Assembly: GCA_021234155.1 (NCBI GenBank)
Contig: JAJEKV010000039.1
Location: 11,669,077-11,733,076 of the forward strand
Reading direction: 5' to 3'
Length of the DNA: 64,000 nt
From: Isoetes taiwanensis
Taxonomy: Eukaryota > Streptophyta > Lycopodiopsida > Isoetales > Isoetaceae
The notes beneath the pieces are model-generated. The model worked only from the letters and a program-made list of their open reading frames with translations, was not told the DNA's origin and did not search any database. Below are positions 22,301-33,451 of the stretch, in pieces (within the stretch, counting starts at the first letter, position 1; every line of letters starts with the position of its first letter). A program made the translations under genes and the position numbers.

Positions 22301-23041
22301 TGACATCTGCATCCATATCAGTCCTTGCCTTTATACTCACATCACTTCCTTTAAACATTTCTTCTGGAGATCCAACTAAACTGTTGAATTTTGCATTCTT
22401 TAGAATCCAGGACGCATAACTACCTTTATTGAACAAATGTTCTCTGACACCTGAAATTTTTTGCGCGAGCTCATCTGCAGCCAAAAGTCCTGCTGATCCT
22501 TTTGCTTTCAAATCCTCAACGTTCCAACCAAATGATATACATGACAGTCCATCTCCTTTGGATTTCTTATCCATTGAATCAAAACTATAATCTTCAACAA
22601 ACAATGGTTTTGTCTGCACTGCTTTCCTTAGCCTACAGTTTTCGACACTCAAGATAATGCTATCATCATTGGCTAAAGCTACAGAAACGACCACCCCATA
22701 CTTCTTAAATTTTTCCATGCTAGGTCCTTGTAGAAGAATTCGAGATCCACATTCTTTGCTGATTTACTGACTTCTACATACCATCTTGCATGAGTTTAGA
22801 TTTCCATCATCTCAATACCATTAATTTCAACTTGGAATAATGGGCTTTTACTCTTGATGACATACTCGGATTTTTGCGACCCTGGCAATTAGAAAGAAAC
22901 AATTTGCTAAGATCTAACACATATTATAATAGAATTACTAAAGAAAGCTCACTAACTTTTTGTTGTACGAGGTCTTTTATGTGGTCGAAGATCAGGATTT
23001 CCAACATCTGCAGCGGCGATACATAAAGGCGTGACGTCCAT
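19331..23041 (-). CDS. multi-exon protein with ParB-like and DNA-methylase-like segments
   Basis: Exons with matching phases on the minus strand are: 22957-23041 (ATG 23039-23041, ending in basic HKRPRTTK), about 22838-22881, 22148-22753, 21721-22012, 21031-21130, and 20629-20945. The last part then runs 20560-19331 after an intron or frameshift near 20629. The exon at 21721-22012 contains KFYVIKGQHSVRAAQEIL, resembling the GQHR-type motif of ParB/sulfiredoxin-fold domains. The last part contains HIRPRIVKYIISSFC then VCEWYMHGTFGQGALCLGKK, laid out like motif I of N4/N6 DNA methylases (normally DPFxGSGTT-x-ALxLGR) but degenerate. No DPPY/NPPY motif is seen. An acidic Ser-rich tail ends at 19331. 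An in-frame TAG at 20405-20407 splits the last part, so the gene may be inactive. ParB-methylase fusions are known in bacteria and phages; the eukaryotic function is unknown. Confidence 0.5.
21165..21656. repeat. array of CAGAC-N4-GTCTG palindromes
   Basis: Seven sites of the form CAGAC-N4-GTCTG, or one step from it, lie in the intron between exons 21721-22012 and 21031-21130. They start at 21165 (CGGACACTAGTCTG), 21220 (imperfect), 21283, 21323, 21461, 21514 and 21643, with a weak one near 21423. The site at 21511-21530 is a perfect 20-bp palindrome, TTTCAGACATATGTCTGAAA. An eighth good copy, CAGACACTCGTCTG, lies at 19334-19347 over the end of the same gene. The four spacer bases follow A-(C/T)-N-(C/T/A). 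Spacing is irregular, so this is not a simple tandem repeat. Confidence 0.7.
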
Positions 23042-23332
23042 CACAATCGATCTTAGCTTGGCTGGACTTGATGCATCTTCGCTTCTAACTAATGCCAACG
23101 CACTATAAAGTTGCAAATTAAATAGTTAGTACCATTTCAAGAACTCTCACGGGCAAAACTATAGATCTTTCAATCATTAAACAGAATTTGAAATTTGAAT
23201 TTTAAACTTCATTTTGCCCGCTCATTTTTTCATAGGATACGCATAGGATACTCATTTTCTTGATACAATTTTCTTGTTTTGCTTTGGTTGGCGGAGGACG
23301 AGCAAGCGCCCATTTACTCTGCAATCAAGAAC
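23042..23332. promoter_or_regulatory. intergenic region between divergent genes
   Basis: The ParB-like gene reads left from 23041 and the small gene reads right from 23333, so this AT-rich stretch must hold both start regions if both annotated starts are right. An acceptor-like TTTATAG near 23106 (minus) leaves open that the ParB-like gene has an earlier exon. I see no clear TATA box. Confidence 0.3.
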
Positions 23333-23859
23333 GATGGGCGATTTCATTGGCGATCATCTTGTTGACGATTACCGTGGCAATCATCATGCTGGCATAGGTG
23401 CGTCTTTCACTAGCGCTGCTATTTTTTTCAAGTTATGATAAACTGAATAAATTAAACTTCTCAATTACAAACAATTACGAACAGATGAAATTGTGAAAGA
23501 CACAAATATTGGCGATAATGGAGATGCACCAACTCATTTTCCTTCTAACAAGGGTAAGCAAACGATATTGGCTATGTTTTTTATATATGAAGGATATACA
23601 TTGTAGCTTATTTTGTAAACTTTATAGATGTGTCTATTCTCTTGGACGATAAAACTGTTGGAGCTGGTATCTTGCTACCACCCAGTGAATCAATTCACTG
23701 CCAAATTATGGAGGCTGGATGGGTCAAAATTGCAGTCACAAAAGCCTTTCTTCCAGAAACAATTCTTTTAAAATCCACACCAGATGCAAACACTTTGGGG
23801 CAAGCTATTGGATCTATCATACAGTGGCCGAAAAATGGAATTCGAAATTGCTCTGAGGT
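23333..23859 (+). CDS. three-exon protein of plant transposon type (DUF8039-like end)
   Basis: Exon 1 starts at ATG 23333 (MGDFIGDHLVDDYRG...) and ends before GTGCG near 23398. Exon 2 begins near 23485 (DEIVKDTNIGDNGDAP) and ends at AAG/GGTAAG near 23551. Exon 3 begins near 23629 and runs to SE/GTAGGC at about 23859. Junction phases agree. Exon 3 carries GAGILLPPSESIHCQIMEAG, WVKIAVTKAFLP, and TLGQAIGSIIQWPKNGI. The last pattern (LG-A-G-FI-WPK--I) is typical of the C-terminal region of proteins linked to plant CACTA/Ulp1-type transposons. No transposase core is visible, so this is probably a transposon fragment. It is divergent from the ParB-like gene. Confidence 0.45.
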
Positions 23860-24398
23860 AGGCACTCTGTGCTTTCTTTGTGCCTCTTTGTGCTTTGTCA
23901 TGTTTCCTTTTCTCGGTAAATCTTATGATAAGCATGAGATTATTAGCTTACAAGATAAAGTGAATAACATGTTATTAGGCTGCATAAATGATAGTCTCAA
24001 ATAAAAGATCTAGAAGAAAACGAAAATACATATATACACACTTCTTTTCAAGCTTTAGGCTCAAGCTTATTCTCGAATCGTATTTAAGACAGAGATTTTT
24101 TTTTTTGCAAAGTCTCCTTAGTAGATGCCCCGGTCAATTCTGGACAAAGCGTCTGAAAAAGAGTTTGCAATATGTCTAAGAAAAGTTTGCAATTTATCAT
24201 TTCTTTCGCAACTTTGTTGGATGTATATCTTCTTCCTCGTCTTTCCATCAATTATCCTCTATGCTACCGGCTGAATCAAAACTATTACGCAGCGCCGCCC
24301 GAAAGTAACTTCTTTATAGCTTCCTTAATGTCCAAGACATAGTTTTGTGTTCATGATGCATGCTTATATAGAGGACGTTTGTAAAAGCTCCTTCATAG

Positions 24399-25687
24399 CT
24401 ACTCAATATCTTTTCTAGTACTTTTCGGGCGCTTGTCCGAAATCTCGTTACCTCTTATAGCTATACCCCATTTACATATGGCCCTTTGGTTCTTCACTAT
24501 GTACAAAGGCAATCCAATGTGCATGACCCTCTGCTCAAATAACTTCGCAATTTTTCCCTGTAAATCTCCCCTCCATCGAGTTAACTTGCTTTTTATCTCG
24601 TAAACATCCAAAGATGATTCTCTTGTTTAGATCAAACAACAATGTTCATGTGAGGAAAAATCTGTAAAGACTCTTCCAAAGGAATCGGCTTTCTGCATTA
24701 ATCAATCTTAGCTTGTGCTAGAATGTTTTGAGGCATTTATGCAACAATCTCTCAAGCAAATATATCGAACCACCACTTAGTAACAAATGCAACTGGACCC
24801 AAAAGTGAAGAAATATTGGCAAAAAAAAAATCATTCGCCTTCTACTTTTTGCTTTTGTTCATTCATATGCATGCCTAATTTTGTACTCAACTCATCCAGG
24901 TGTGTGCGGTCATATACATCGACAAGCGGCAATCATGGCTAAAAACTCTTCGTGTTATAGCCAATAAACTCCCACGATATATGCTTGCTCTATCGTATGC
25001 TCATAGGATCGAGAATAGTGCCACTTTTATACTTTCGAGAAAGGATAATTTGTGCCTCTAGCTCATGCATAGAAATATTCTTTTCGCTATCCATTGTGGA
25101 GCACAAATCTTGTTATGCAACCATCTTTTCTTGAAATCAATGCTCCAATATGTATCGGTTTAAATCGAGAACATCTTTCGTGGTCAAGAAGCGGCAATAA
25201 ATGTCAATCAACGACTTATTTGCCATGAACACGAACATATTCTGCAGATTTTTGTCATAGTACAAGTATGGTGTAATACTTGCATCCGGCTTCTCTAGTT
25301 TCGAGAGATATATAAGATGTCCCTCACTTGATTATAGAAGTGCAAGAGGGATGACATCAAGCTCCAAAAGGCATTGAGTAGAGATTGATTATGAATAAAA
25401 GGAATTACATTATAAAGAACCTAAACTTATAAGAACAAACTGTAACTAGAATATCCTGAAATATATTTCGAATGAAATCTATCAGAAAGAAGAGAAAATC
25501 CAGTCACTAAGGAGCAAGAAATTATTATCAACCATTCATAATCCATGAGCATCCTCCAAAGCAAATCGTACCTTGTTTCCATGTTGCTGGCAGACGGCGC
25601 CTCCGGCTCCATATTCGCTCCAAACCGCCTGAGAAAGATTGGCGGCAACTGCAGTTTAATTCGTCCATAATTTCCGGTAGTTGCCAT
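24399..25687 (-). pseudogene. unidentified decayed gene
   Basis: A plausible first exon starts at 25685-25687 (MATTGNYGRIKLQLPPIFLR...) and could splice at a good donor ACAAG/GTACGA near 25570. Further down, protein-like stretches appear in shifting frames: FWSLMSSLLHFYNQVRDILY (about 25330), then PDASITPYLYYDKNLQNMFV and DIYCRFLTTKDVLDLNRYIL (about 25290-25160). Several stops follow, then a final open part MDVYEIKSKLTRWRGDLQGK to ISDKRPKSTRKDIE ending at 24399. At least three stops and one frame change lie between. I recognise no family. The composition suggests a former intron-containing protein gene. Confidence 0.35.
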
Positions 25688-25814
25688 AAAAGTCTGGATT
25701 CCGGAAATGCTTTTGGTTTATTGCAGTTTGTTTTTTATGTAGATTAGTTTTTTTCCCTATTTTTCATCATTAACATATTCTGTAAGTTAGGATTTTAATT
25801 TTTAATTGATAACT

Positions 25815-25870
25815 ATAGCCCATTGGTTAGGACTTTGGTGTTTTGGCTTGATGGCTATGGTTCGATTCAT
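25815..25870 (+). repeat. tRNA-like segment, possible SINE head
   Basis: ATAGCCCATTGGTTAGGACT resembles a Pol III A-box and GGTTCGATTC at 25859-25868 is a near-perfect B-box, about 30-35 bp apart as in tRNA-derived SINEs. The segment does not fold into a full cloverleaf by eye, so a functional tRNA gene is unlikely. A poly(A) or T-rich tail is not obvious. Confidence 0.35.
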
Positions 25871-26002
25871 CCACGTTTTGCTCGATTCATTCCATCACAT
25901 ATTTTTTTATTTTTGCTTATAGTAGTAATGTGGTATATTTTCATAAATTAAAAAGTAATATTATAATGCCTTATCGAAAATATCTAATATATATGAAATG
26001 AA

Positions 26003-28897
26003 ATGCAATTTCAGCATGTCATTATTGAAGAAAGAAGTGGATTGTCTGTTGGTGATCAAAGTCGACTGACATGGAGGCGGATGAAGTGTAGAATTATACA
26101 TCCTTGTACAAATGAGACATATGCACTTGGGATCATAACATCCATTGATCCATCAGACTCTGTCAACGATGAATATTTGGGTGATGATCATGTTGGCGTG
26201 GGAGTAGACGAAATTCTTCCAAATAATACAATTATTTCCCAGGGTACCTCCATTTCATGTATCATGTGCTCGAATCGAATTGAGAAACAGACACAGCTTA
26301 GGTGGCCAATACGACACCTTAGACAATTAAATGGGGATGAACTTATGCCTATCAAGGCCAAAGGAGGATGTGAATCTAATCTTCAACTTGATGATGAAGT
26401 CAGCATAGGCCATGCGTTAGGTGTTAAAAAACGGAGGTATAATTTCTATATTCGTAAGCCGGCTAAGAAGCAAAAGCCGAATGGAAAAAGAAAGTCAAAG
26501 AAGTATAAAGAACCTACGATTGCAAACATGGAGAGAGTGAGAGGATGGCCATGCTGTGATTTATGGTGTACTACAAAGTATTCAATAAAGGATTGCAAAA
26601 TGTTAGGATGCAACTTAGGGGAGTAAAACAGTCTGACAGATTAAATACAGTATATTCTATATTCGGATCCTCATATTATGATAAAGATACAGGAATTCTG
26701 ATATTTCAGCTACGTGGTAGTTGGGTATGTACTAAAGCACTGATATGGATAACTGGAATGGGAAAGACATCATTTTATCGATATTGGGAAAAGTATCAAG
26801 CAGGGGCACGAATTGCATGTCATGGTAATACAGGTTCTTTGAAGACACGTGATAACACACTAATGGCAATCTCTGTGTTTGAGAATTTTGTGAGATACAT
26901 GTCTCAGTCCATGCCACACAAAAGTAAAATAAATAAAGATGGCGTGAGAGAAGTAATGCGAGTATTACCTCATCAATATATACAGAAAGAATGTCTCGTT
27001 GAAGTGAATTCAGTACTCGAGAGTATCGGAGGTCGTCCTCTTTCTCAAAGTTGCTTCAGTAGACTATGGTCAAAGCATTTCAGTGATGTTGTAGTGGCAC
27101 AGAGCATGCCATTCTCCAAATGCAATGTTTGTATTGAGGTACGAGATGCACTGACCTCTACAATTATAGAAAGCCAGCGGATGCACATAAGACAGCAGAT
27201 AGCAGACCATCATAATGAGCAGAAGTCATGTAGGTCTTTATATTGGCAGTGGCGTACCTTTTCCTCCATGCAGCCCGACAAGTATCTATGCATCATACAC
27301 GACAAAATGGACCAACATAAAACATTTCTTCCTAGACTAGATCCAGTGCCCAAAAGTTGCGGGAATGCTCACCAGTTGAAGGTGTCATTAGCAGGAATGT
27401 TAACTCATGGTCATGGTGCTGGAACGTATGGTCATTTTACATTGGAGCTTTGGGAAGATGGCCCTAACTTCCATGTTGGCCCTATCTTCAAATGCCTAAG
27501 AAATATTGAACGTGGAATTGATAGCACTTCCATCAAAGATAAATCATTGTCAAGTGACTTGCTTGGCGCTTTGATGGGCAAAGATGCATTTGAAGGTCAC
27601 AAACAAGAGATTGCTTCACGATCTTCACATGCCACAGAGAAGACATGGATAGCCCAACCACTGCAGTCAAAGAAGTTACCACCAGAGTTGTACCTCCAAC
27701 TAGATAATTGTTTCAAAGAGAACAAGAATATATTGTTCATACCTAACAGCAATGGGTGTGTTTCAATGTGTGAAAGTGGGCTTCATGATGGTCGGACATA
27801 CACATGATGATATTGATGCATTTTTTGGCAACTTTTCAAGTCGGTTGAGGAGAGAATCAGTCACAACTTTGCCAGAGTTGATGGACATATTTGAGAATAC
27901 TATATCGCCTTCACCTGTTGCATTTTTAATAGATGAAGTACCTGATTGGAAAGGTTTTGTGGAAGGCTACATGATTGATGGTAAACAAACACTTACTGGG
28001 CATTCTAAACCACTACAGTTCAAGTTTTCTGTGAGGGATGGCATTCCAATCATGCAATATAAATTTCGACCGTCAGATCTGTCATGGGAACCAATTCATG
28101 GTATAGAAATGTGGAAGAAAGATGAACAAGGCCGGCCTATCCTACCTCCAGGTCAGCCAAAGCCTATGGCACCATTTGATTCAGTAAAAGATGCCATGCA
28201 ATTGCAAAAAGGTATACAATCATATATTGCGCATTGGAAACATATGAAAGAGCGAGATAACATGTCCGAAATGAAAAGATCATTGCATACCTTGATTGAA
28301 TATTGGGAGAATATAGCTAGTAAACTCACAAAGACTTCAAGTGGGGTTTCTATTTTGACGGATGGTTTTCTACCATCGAGTAGGTGGAAGGATTCCTTAG
28401 ACCCCCAAATTGGAGGTCCAAGTGGGAGACTACTAAACAATGAAAATTGGTATGTTGGCAATAAAAGTGCACGACCAAGATGGCATGGTCTACCAGAGTG
28501 GACACCTTTTGATGATATACACAAAGGTTGCTTTGTGCTTGTTAGGCCTGACCAAGATATCTACCCAGTTTGGCTAGGACAAGCACTAACTGATCCATGT
28601 ACTAATGTGGATAGCAATGAACACCCATGGTTCATGATTCAGTACTGGGCACCAGTGAGCAGGAAAAAAAGTTTAGATGATAAGGAACTATATAAGGATT
28701 GTTGGAACAAGCGATGGCGCATGAATCCCTCTGATGCACCGAGAAAGGAGCTAGTAGATTGTGTAGTATGGTCTTATCCAAACCCACATGATCGTAACAT
28801 TTCAAACAAAAGGGATATAAGGTCGATTACACATAAGATACCTAAGAAAGAGATGCAGAAGGCTCTATGCAACTTGAACATGCATGGCACATCATAA
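26003..28897 (+). pseudogene. DUF7869-like transposase-type gene with two frameshifts
   Basis: Three overlapping open frames form one former protein of roughly 950 residues: 26003-26626, 26563-27807 and 27752-28897. Frame changes lie near 26600 (DLWCTTKYSIKDC then NVRMQLRGVKQSDR) and near 27750 (QLDNCFKENKN then GFMMVGHTHDDIDAFFGNFS). Motifs of this family are the substrate-like DKMDQHK (about 27305), LPPELYLQLDNCFKENKN (about 27675-27730) and GHTHDDID (about 27790), containing the Asp residues expected of an RNase H-type nuclease. The N-terminal part is basic (KKRRYNFYIRKPAKKQKP) and has Cys/Trp spacing. Genes of this kind are repetitive in mosses, lycophytes and animals and are thought to derive from DNA transposons. 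I could not define element ends. Confidence 0.65.
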
Positions 28898-30266
28898 GAT
28901 ATCAAATAATTGTATTGTACTTCTCATGTGTAATGAATAGCTTCATCTTATCAAGTTAAGTAGATGTGCGGTCGTTGTAGGCTCTTGCACACTAATGCAA
29001 TGATGTTAGTTATCATGTTACTTCACATGTACTATATACCTTCTTGTTGATCAAATTGACAGATATGTTGATGTGATATGTAAGAGTGTTTGTTTTCCCA
29101 AATTGATGGATGAGTCCCATTTTAATGAAATTGAGCTTCAAAATTATTTCTGAATAAGGTGTGTCATGTGTGGAAGTTTCCAAATAAGACAGCTCCCTTC
29201 CAGTACTTTGCTCACTTATGAAAATTCGCTAAAGAGAATAAGCAAAATGTCTTTCAAGTATCTTAAAACAGATGTTGTACTCCTCTACAGAAACACAAAG
29301 ATTTATTGTAATACGGAAGCGAGGGACAATGGAGTCCACAATATCTCCGTGCCAGCCAAGTACAACATAGAAAGGTTGAAGAAAGATTGCTCTGACTTGC
29401 ACCATAGATAAGAAGTTTGCTACTGGAGGTCAGCCATAGTTTATAAAAGATTTGATTGCGGTTATTGGGATCATTTGTAAACATAAAAGGACAACATGTG
29501 TAATAGGTTTTTAGTCATTGAATTATTAAGCTGATTGGATTAGCTCTGGTTGATAGTAGTGCAAAAAATCAGCAAAATGGCTCAACTTCTATGCTCATAA
29601 AGGGGAAAGGACTGGTATTATGATCACGATGACTGATTCAATTTTCTTTGCCTTGCCAGAAATTGTATTGATGGAAAGTGAAACTTATAGCCAGCTTGAT
29701 GCATCTAAGATGTCAGGGCTTGCAAAGGTGCATTGGAGAAGACAAAAGGGAAAAGGGACGACAATCACGGTACACAGTTTTTGTTATATTCACATTCTCT
29801 GCCAATCTAAAACACTGTAACAAGTTTGATGCCGATCCAAGAAATGGCAAAAAGGTAACCTTTACTTTCATACTATGTTTCTCATGGGCACATGTACAAT
29901 ATTGTTTTTTAGGATAGTGCTCAATGGCTTCTTCTAGATTACAAAAGCCATAAGGTAAGTATCCAAATATTTAACGCTGAAAATTGGCCCTTAGATATTT
30001 GCTAGCTCGCTGATGTCAGTGTGTCCAAAAATCAATTTACAATGATGCAGTAGTCGAATGTGTGCTCGCAATTCAGCTAGGATCTTGATTTTGAATCACT
30101 GCTTTTGCTTCGAAATGGTGAAAGAGAGAGGAAAGAGGACTTCGATACTGTATATAAAATGTAGAAATTAAAAACTTAGTTTTTGGTGAAGATCACTTTG
30201 ATTTCAATAATTATGTCAAAAATCTTAGGAAACTTGAATGGGAACAGTCCAATTAAAGAAACTTAC
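28898..30266. other. non-coding flank of the DUF7869-like gene
   Basis: An AT-rich 3' flank. Short plus-strand frames at 29166-29411 and 29620-29820 have no recognisable similarity. Introns or UTR of an unknown gene cannot be excluded. Confidence 0.35.
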
Positions 30267-30461
30267 CATTACTACTGACTCCGTCATCTTTTAGCATTTC
30301 TGCACTCTTACAAAGAACGCTTTTGCCAGTAGAATACCTATCCTCTGACTTATCCCTTAGATACTCTATATCATCATCCCCTTCAGATGTCGTTGAAACT
30401 GATACCCAGTCTGAACTATTATTTCCTGAACTACGACTTTTCCAACAATGTTGGTTAATCT
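30267..30461 (-). CDS. possible internal exon of an unidentified gene
   Basis: On the minus strand an acceptor CTCTCAG (about 30462) is followed by an open frame ending at a donor AATG/GTAAGT-like site near 30266. The translation is Ser- and Asp-rich (NNSSDWVSVSTTSEGDDDIE, then KSEDRYSTGKSVLCKSAEML). Both splice signals and the low-complexity acidic composition make a real exon plausible, but no partner exon or family is recognised. Confidence 0.3.
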
Positions 30462-32203
30462 GAGAGCACCACTATTCACACCAAGCAGTTGCGTAATAGA
30501 AATTAAACTTGACCAAGCTAATCAAATATCATGAACAACCCTTACTCAAAAATTGTTATAACTCAGAGTTAAGTAAAAAAAAGTTGACAGATTATGGTTA
30601 CGATCTATCTCCTACAATATTAGCTTTTTTGTTCTCCATTTGTATTTTGGAAGGAAGGAAGGTGTATTTTGGATAGAGAAGAAGATAAGGGAACATATTA
30701 CTTACAGTTTTCACATGGCAACTCCAGCCCAAATTGCTCATGCATGTAGAAAGGAAGAAGAGCAAGCCTGTGAAGAAACAAACCCAAGTGCATTAAGCTA
30801 AGATATGAAACATGCCCATATGAAATCAAAAGCAATAAGAAAGTTGCAAAGGAATAAGGCCATAAGAAAAAACACCTCGCCAAATACAACCACCATATCC
30901 ATATAATTTTGTCATAGCCTTTCTTTCCTGTACACGTTTGTCTGTGGTAAAACTTTAGCAGATCTTTACTTTCAGCATAGAGACTATTCTTGCCAAGGTA
31001 ACCAACAATTAAACTCTACGTCTATGCCATCTGGCTGCCAAGCCTTTCTTAAATAGTGATTTAGGCTTTGCAGAGATCATTTTGATCATTCTGGTTGATT
31101 GTAGCTATGCTGGAATATGTTGTGTAGCTGATTTACAGAGAAGATGAATTTGTGTTTGTAGAGTTGACGTTCAAACTTGTTTGAAGCAAATCATTATGGC
31201 CAACCATTTGCTTGCCGGCCAAAACTCTGTGCAAAGGCAAAAGACAAAACTCTGTGCAAAGGCAAAAGATAACTACCTTGAAGCTTTCCAGCGACCTCTC
31301 TGTGCATTCTCTGGACCTCCTTTTCAACATTTTGATCTCTTCTTCCACATGGAGTTAGAAGATTCACAGGAGTTTTTAAAGCAGACAGCAATACACAAAA
31401 GACGAATAGATGTGTTGCTGTGGAGGAGGAGCTGTGGTTCCAGACCAAAAATAAGATCCCAAAGCCTAACCCTGTATAAAAGAATGAACGGGAAATATTA
31501 TCACTTACCCATTTAGCATGGATCTTGCAGGCTCTTGGTTGCAGAAGCTGCAAAATATTATCATCTCCATCGACAGCGGCACATGCAATCCTCTTTTACA
31601 GGTCGTTCCTGGCAGCTTCCAGAAGGCTAAGGCCGAGATTTTACTGCCAGAATATGCTGCGAGTTCATGGTTTTACAAATGGTAAGGTTCACCAATGGAA
31701 GATGCTGCAACTATTTCTGTTGTTCTTATGTTTATTCATTTCCTACTGGAGCTATGTTCACTCAACCTCAGGCATCACTTACAAAGCAACAGTGCAACGG
31801 GATTGTATTGCCAAATTGCCAGGAGACGGGCAAACCATTAGGAATTGGAAGTTTATAGAAATAGAGTTAGCTACAGATGGCAGAGTGCAAAATGACGGCA
31901 CCAAGTGCATTGGTTCGCAGGCCGAACTCTTGCAGCAAACAAAGCTTGGCTCTGAACCTCGATGACACCGGACTTTGTGCGTCCAACCCTAAAAGGGGGA
32001 AACGTAATAAGAGTAGAAAAGAGTGAATCTAGGCCGTCCAAACCTTTTTAAGTAAATCTGAGTCGTCCAAACTTTTAGGGCGTGGTCCATTACTTGCACT
32101 AAAACATTATAATATAGGATAGGATAAAGTTTCGCGCCCTTGTCTGAAAAACTTTATCACCTTTATACGGAATAATTTGCCAAGAATTTAATATAGAATA
32201 GAA
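30462..32203. other. no gene recognised
   Basis: Several short frames on both strands lack domain features. A small duplication (CAAAACTCTGTGCAAAGGCA) occurs twice at 31222-31265. The plus-strand frame 31525-31965 has some protein-like texture (TYKATVQRDCIAKLPGDGQT) but no family match that I can name. Confidence 0.35.
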
Positions 32204-32204
32204 T

Positions 32205-32318
32205 CCAAATATTCCTGATCCTATATTATAAAATTTTAGTGTTAAGTATTCCTGATCCTATATTATAAAATTTTAGTGTAAGTATTCCTGATCCTATATT
32301 ATAAAATTTTAGTGTAAG
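32205..32318 (+). repeat. three-copy minisatellite, unit about 37 bp
   Basis: The unit ATTCCTGATCCTATATTATA plus AAATTTTAGTGTAAGT is repeated three times almost exactly in direct tandem. It is AT-rich and non-coding. Confidence 0.85.
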
Positions 32319-33140
32319 TGTTGGACCCAGCCCTAAATTGGAGGGCTGAGATTCATCCTCCTAGATCTGACGGTTTAGGTTAAGATTTGACAAGTGTTTT
32401 CTTTAGGGTTCTTTGAGGCAGGGTGGATTGAGAAGCCTTCCAAGGTTTGCACAGATCGACCTGCAAAAGTTCGCACAGATCGGCCTACCAAAGAAGTTAA
32501 GAGACGAGCCCTTATACAAACATGGCGGCTTTCATTTTTTCCGTAGTCTTTGCACAATAGCGGCATGCAAAGTTAATGGCAATCCGCTTGGCTATGGCGA
32601 CTATAAAAATAGTAGGTTAGTTCAAGCTTTTTTTTTCGAAGTTGTATACGCAGCTTAATAGATGCTCTTGGTGAAGTCGCTAAATGGATGCTTTTGCTGA
32701 AGTTGCTGGAGATTAAACAAGGTATGAATTCGTTTTTGCAAATGACATTGTGTTTCTTTATAGCAGTAACAGCTTCAACATGTTATCACTGGACTGCTGG
32801 CTGCTATATGAAAAATTTGGATGGGGCAGAAGATGGATCCAGGGTAAGCAACATTGTCCATTTCAGTTTTTAAATTTTAATTCATCTATGATAAATGATT
32901 TATAAATATTACCCGCTAAAGAAGAGCTTGGAAATTTGGACGAGGCGCATAACCATAGTTTAGATGAATTGCACAGCTTTGATGGAATAGCAGGTGATGG
33001 ATTCGACCTGTCTATTATGCAGGTTCCAGTTCCCAAAGGCAGATTAAACATGGCCTATATTACAACAGATATTTTAGTTGGACATCCTGAGGTGGACGTT
33101 TTTATGAATCATTCAAGGGCCCAGGTATGTGATGAGTTTT
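32319..33140. other. no certain gene; short frames ahead of the PPR fragment
   Basis: Open frames at 32413-32658, 32688-32873 and 32936-33199 on + are short. The last (NHSLDELHSFDGIAGDGFDL, QVPVPKGRLNMAYITTDILV) could be a former exon. None shows a recognisable domain. Confidence 0.3.
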
Positions 33141-33451
33141 GTGCCTCTCCTGTAGAGATGGGAATAAGATTCATGCCCATTATATCTATATTGCAATAAA
33201 ACCAAACAGCTTTGTTAAAAATACATTTATGAATATGTACGTAAGTTCTGGGACAATGGAGGATGCTTGCAAAGTGTTAGAGACAATGCGCAGAAGAACA
33301 GGTTTTTCATGGACAATTATTATTGCAGGTTGTGCATGGCATGGTGATGGGAAAGTAGCTCTCAATATATTCAAGAAATAGAACAAGAGGACTTGAAGCC
33401 CAATAGTGCTACATATGTTAGCGTTCTCAGTGGATGTTGGCCAGGAAAATA
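33141..33451 (+). pseudogene. pentatricopeptide-repeat (PPR) gene fragment
   Basis: PPR proteins are organellar RNA-binding proteins, greatly expanded in land plants. This fragment has the hallmarks of PLS-type repeats: DGNKIHAHYIYIAIKPNSFV, NTFMNMYVSSGTMEDACKVL, and RTGFSWTIIIAGCAWHGDGK. The frame ends with a stop at 33379-33381. The next repeat continues in another frame (EDLKPNSATYVSVLSGCW) to a stop near 33451. About three repeats remain, against ten or more in a full gene. There is no organelle targeting sequence. It is a dead fragment. Confidence 0.75.

Noticed and set aside
19331-23041. Bacterial contamination explaining the ParB/methylase-like gene
   Set aside because: The gene has several GT-AG introns and AT-rich plant-like flanks, and lies among plant genes.
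18433-23041. Merging the phosphatase-like gene with the ParB-like gene as one protein
   Set aside because: The phosphatase-like ORF has its own ATG and complete domain, and the ParB-like frame has a stop at 19331. A fusion needs an unsupported splice.
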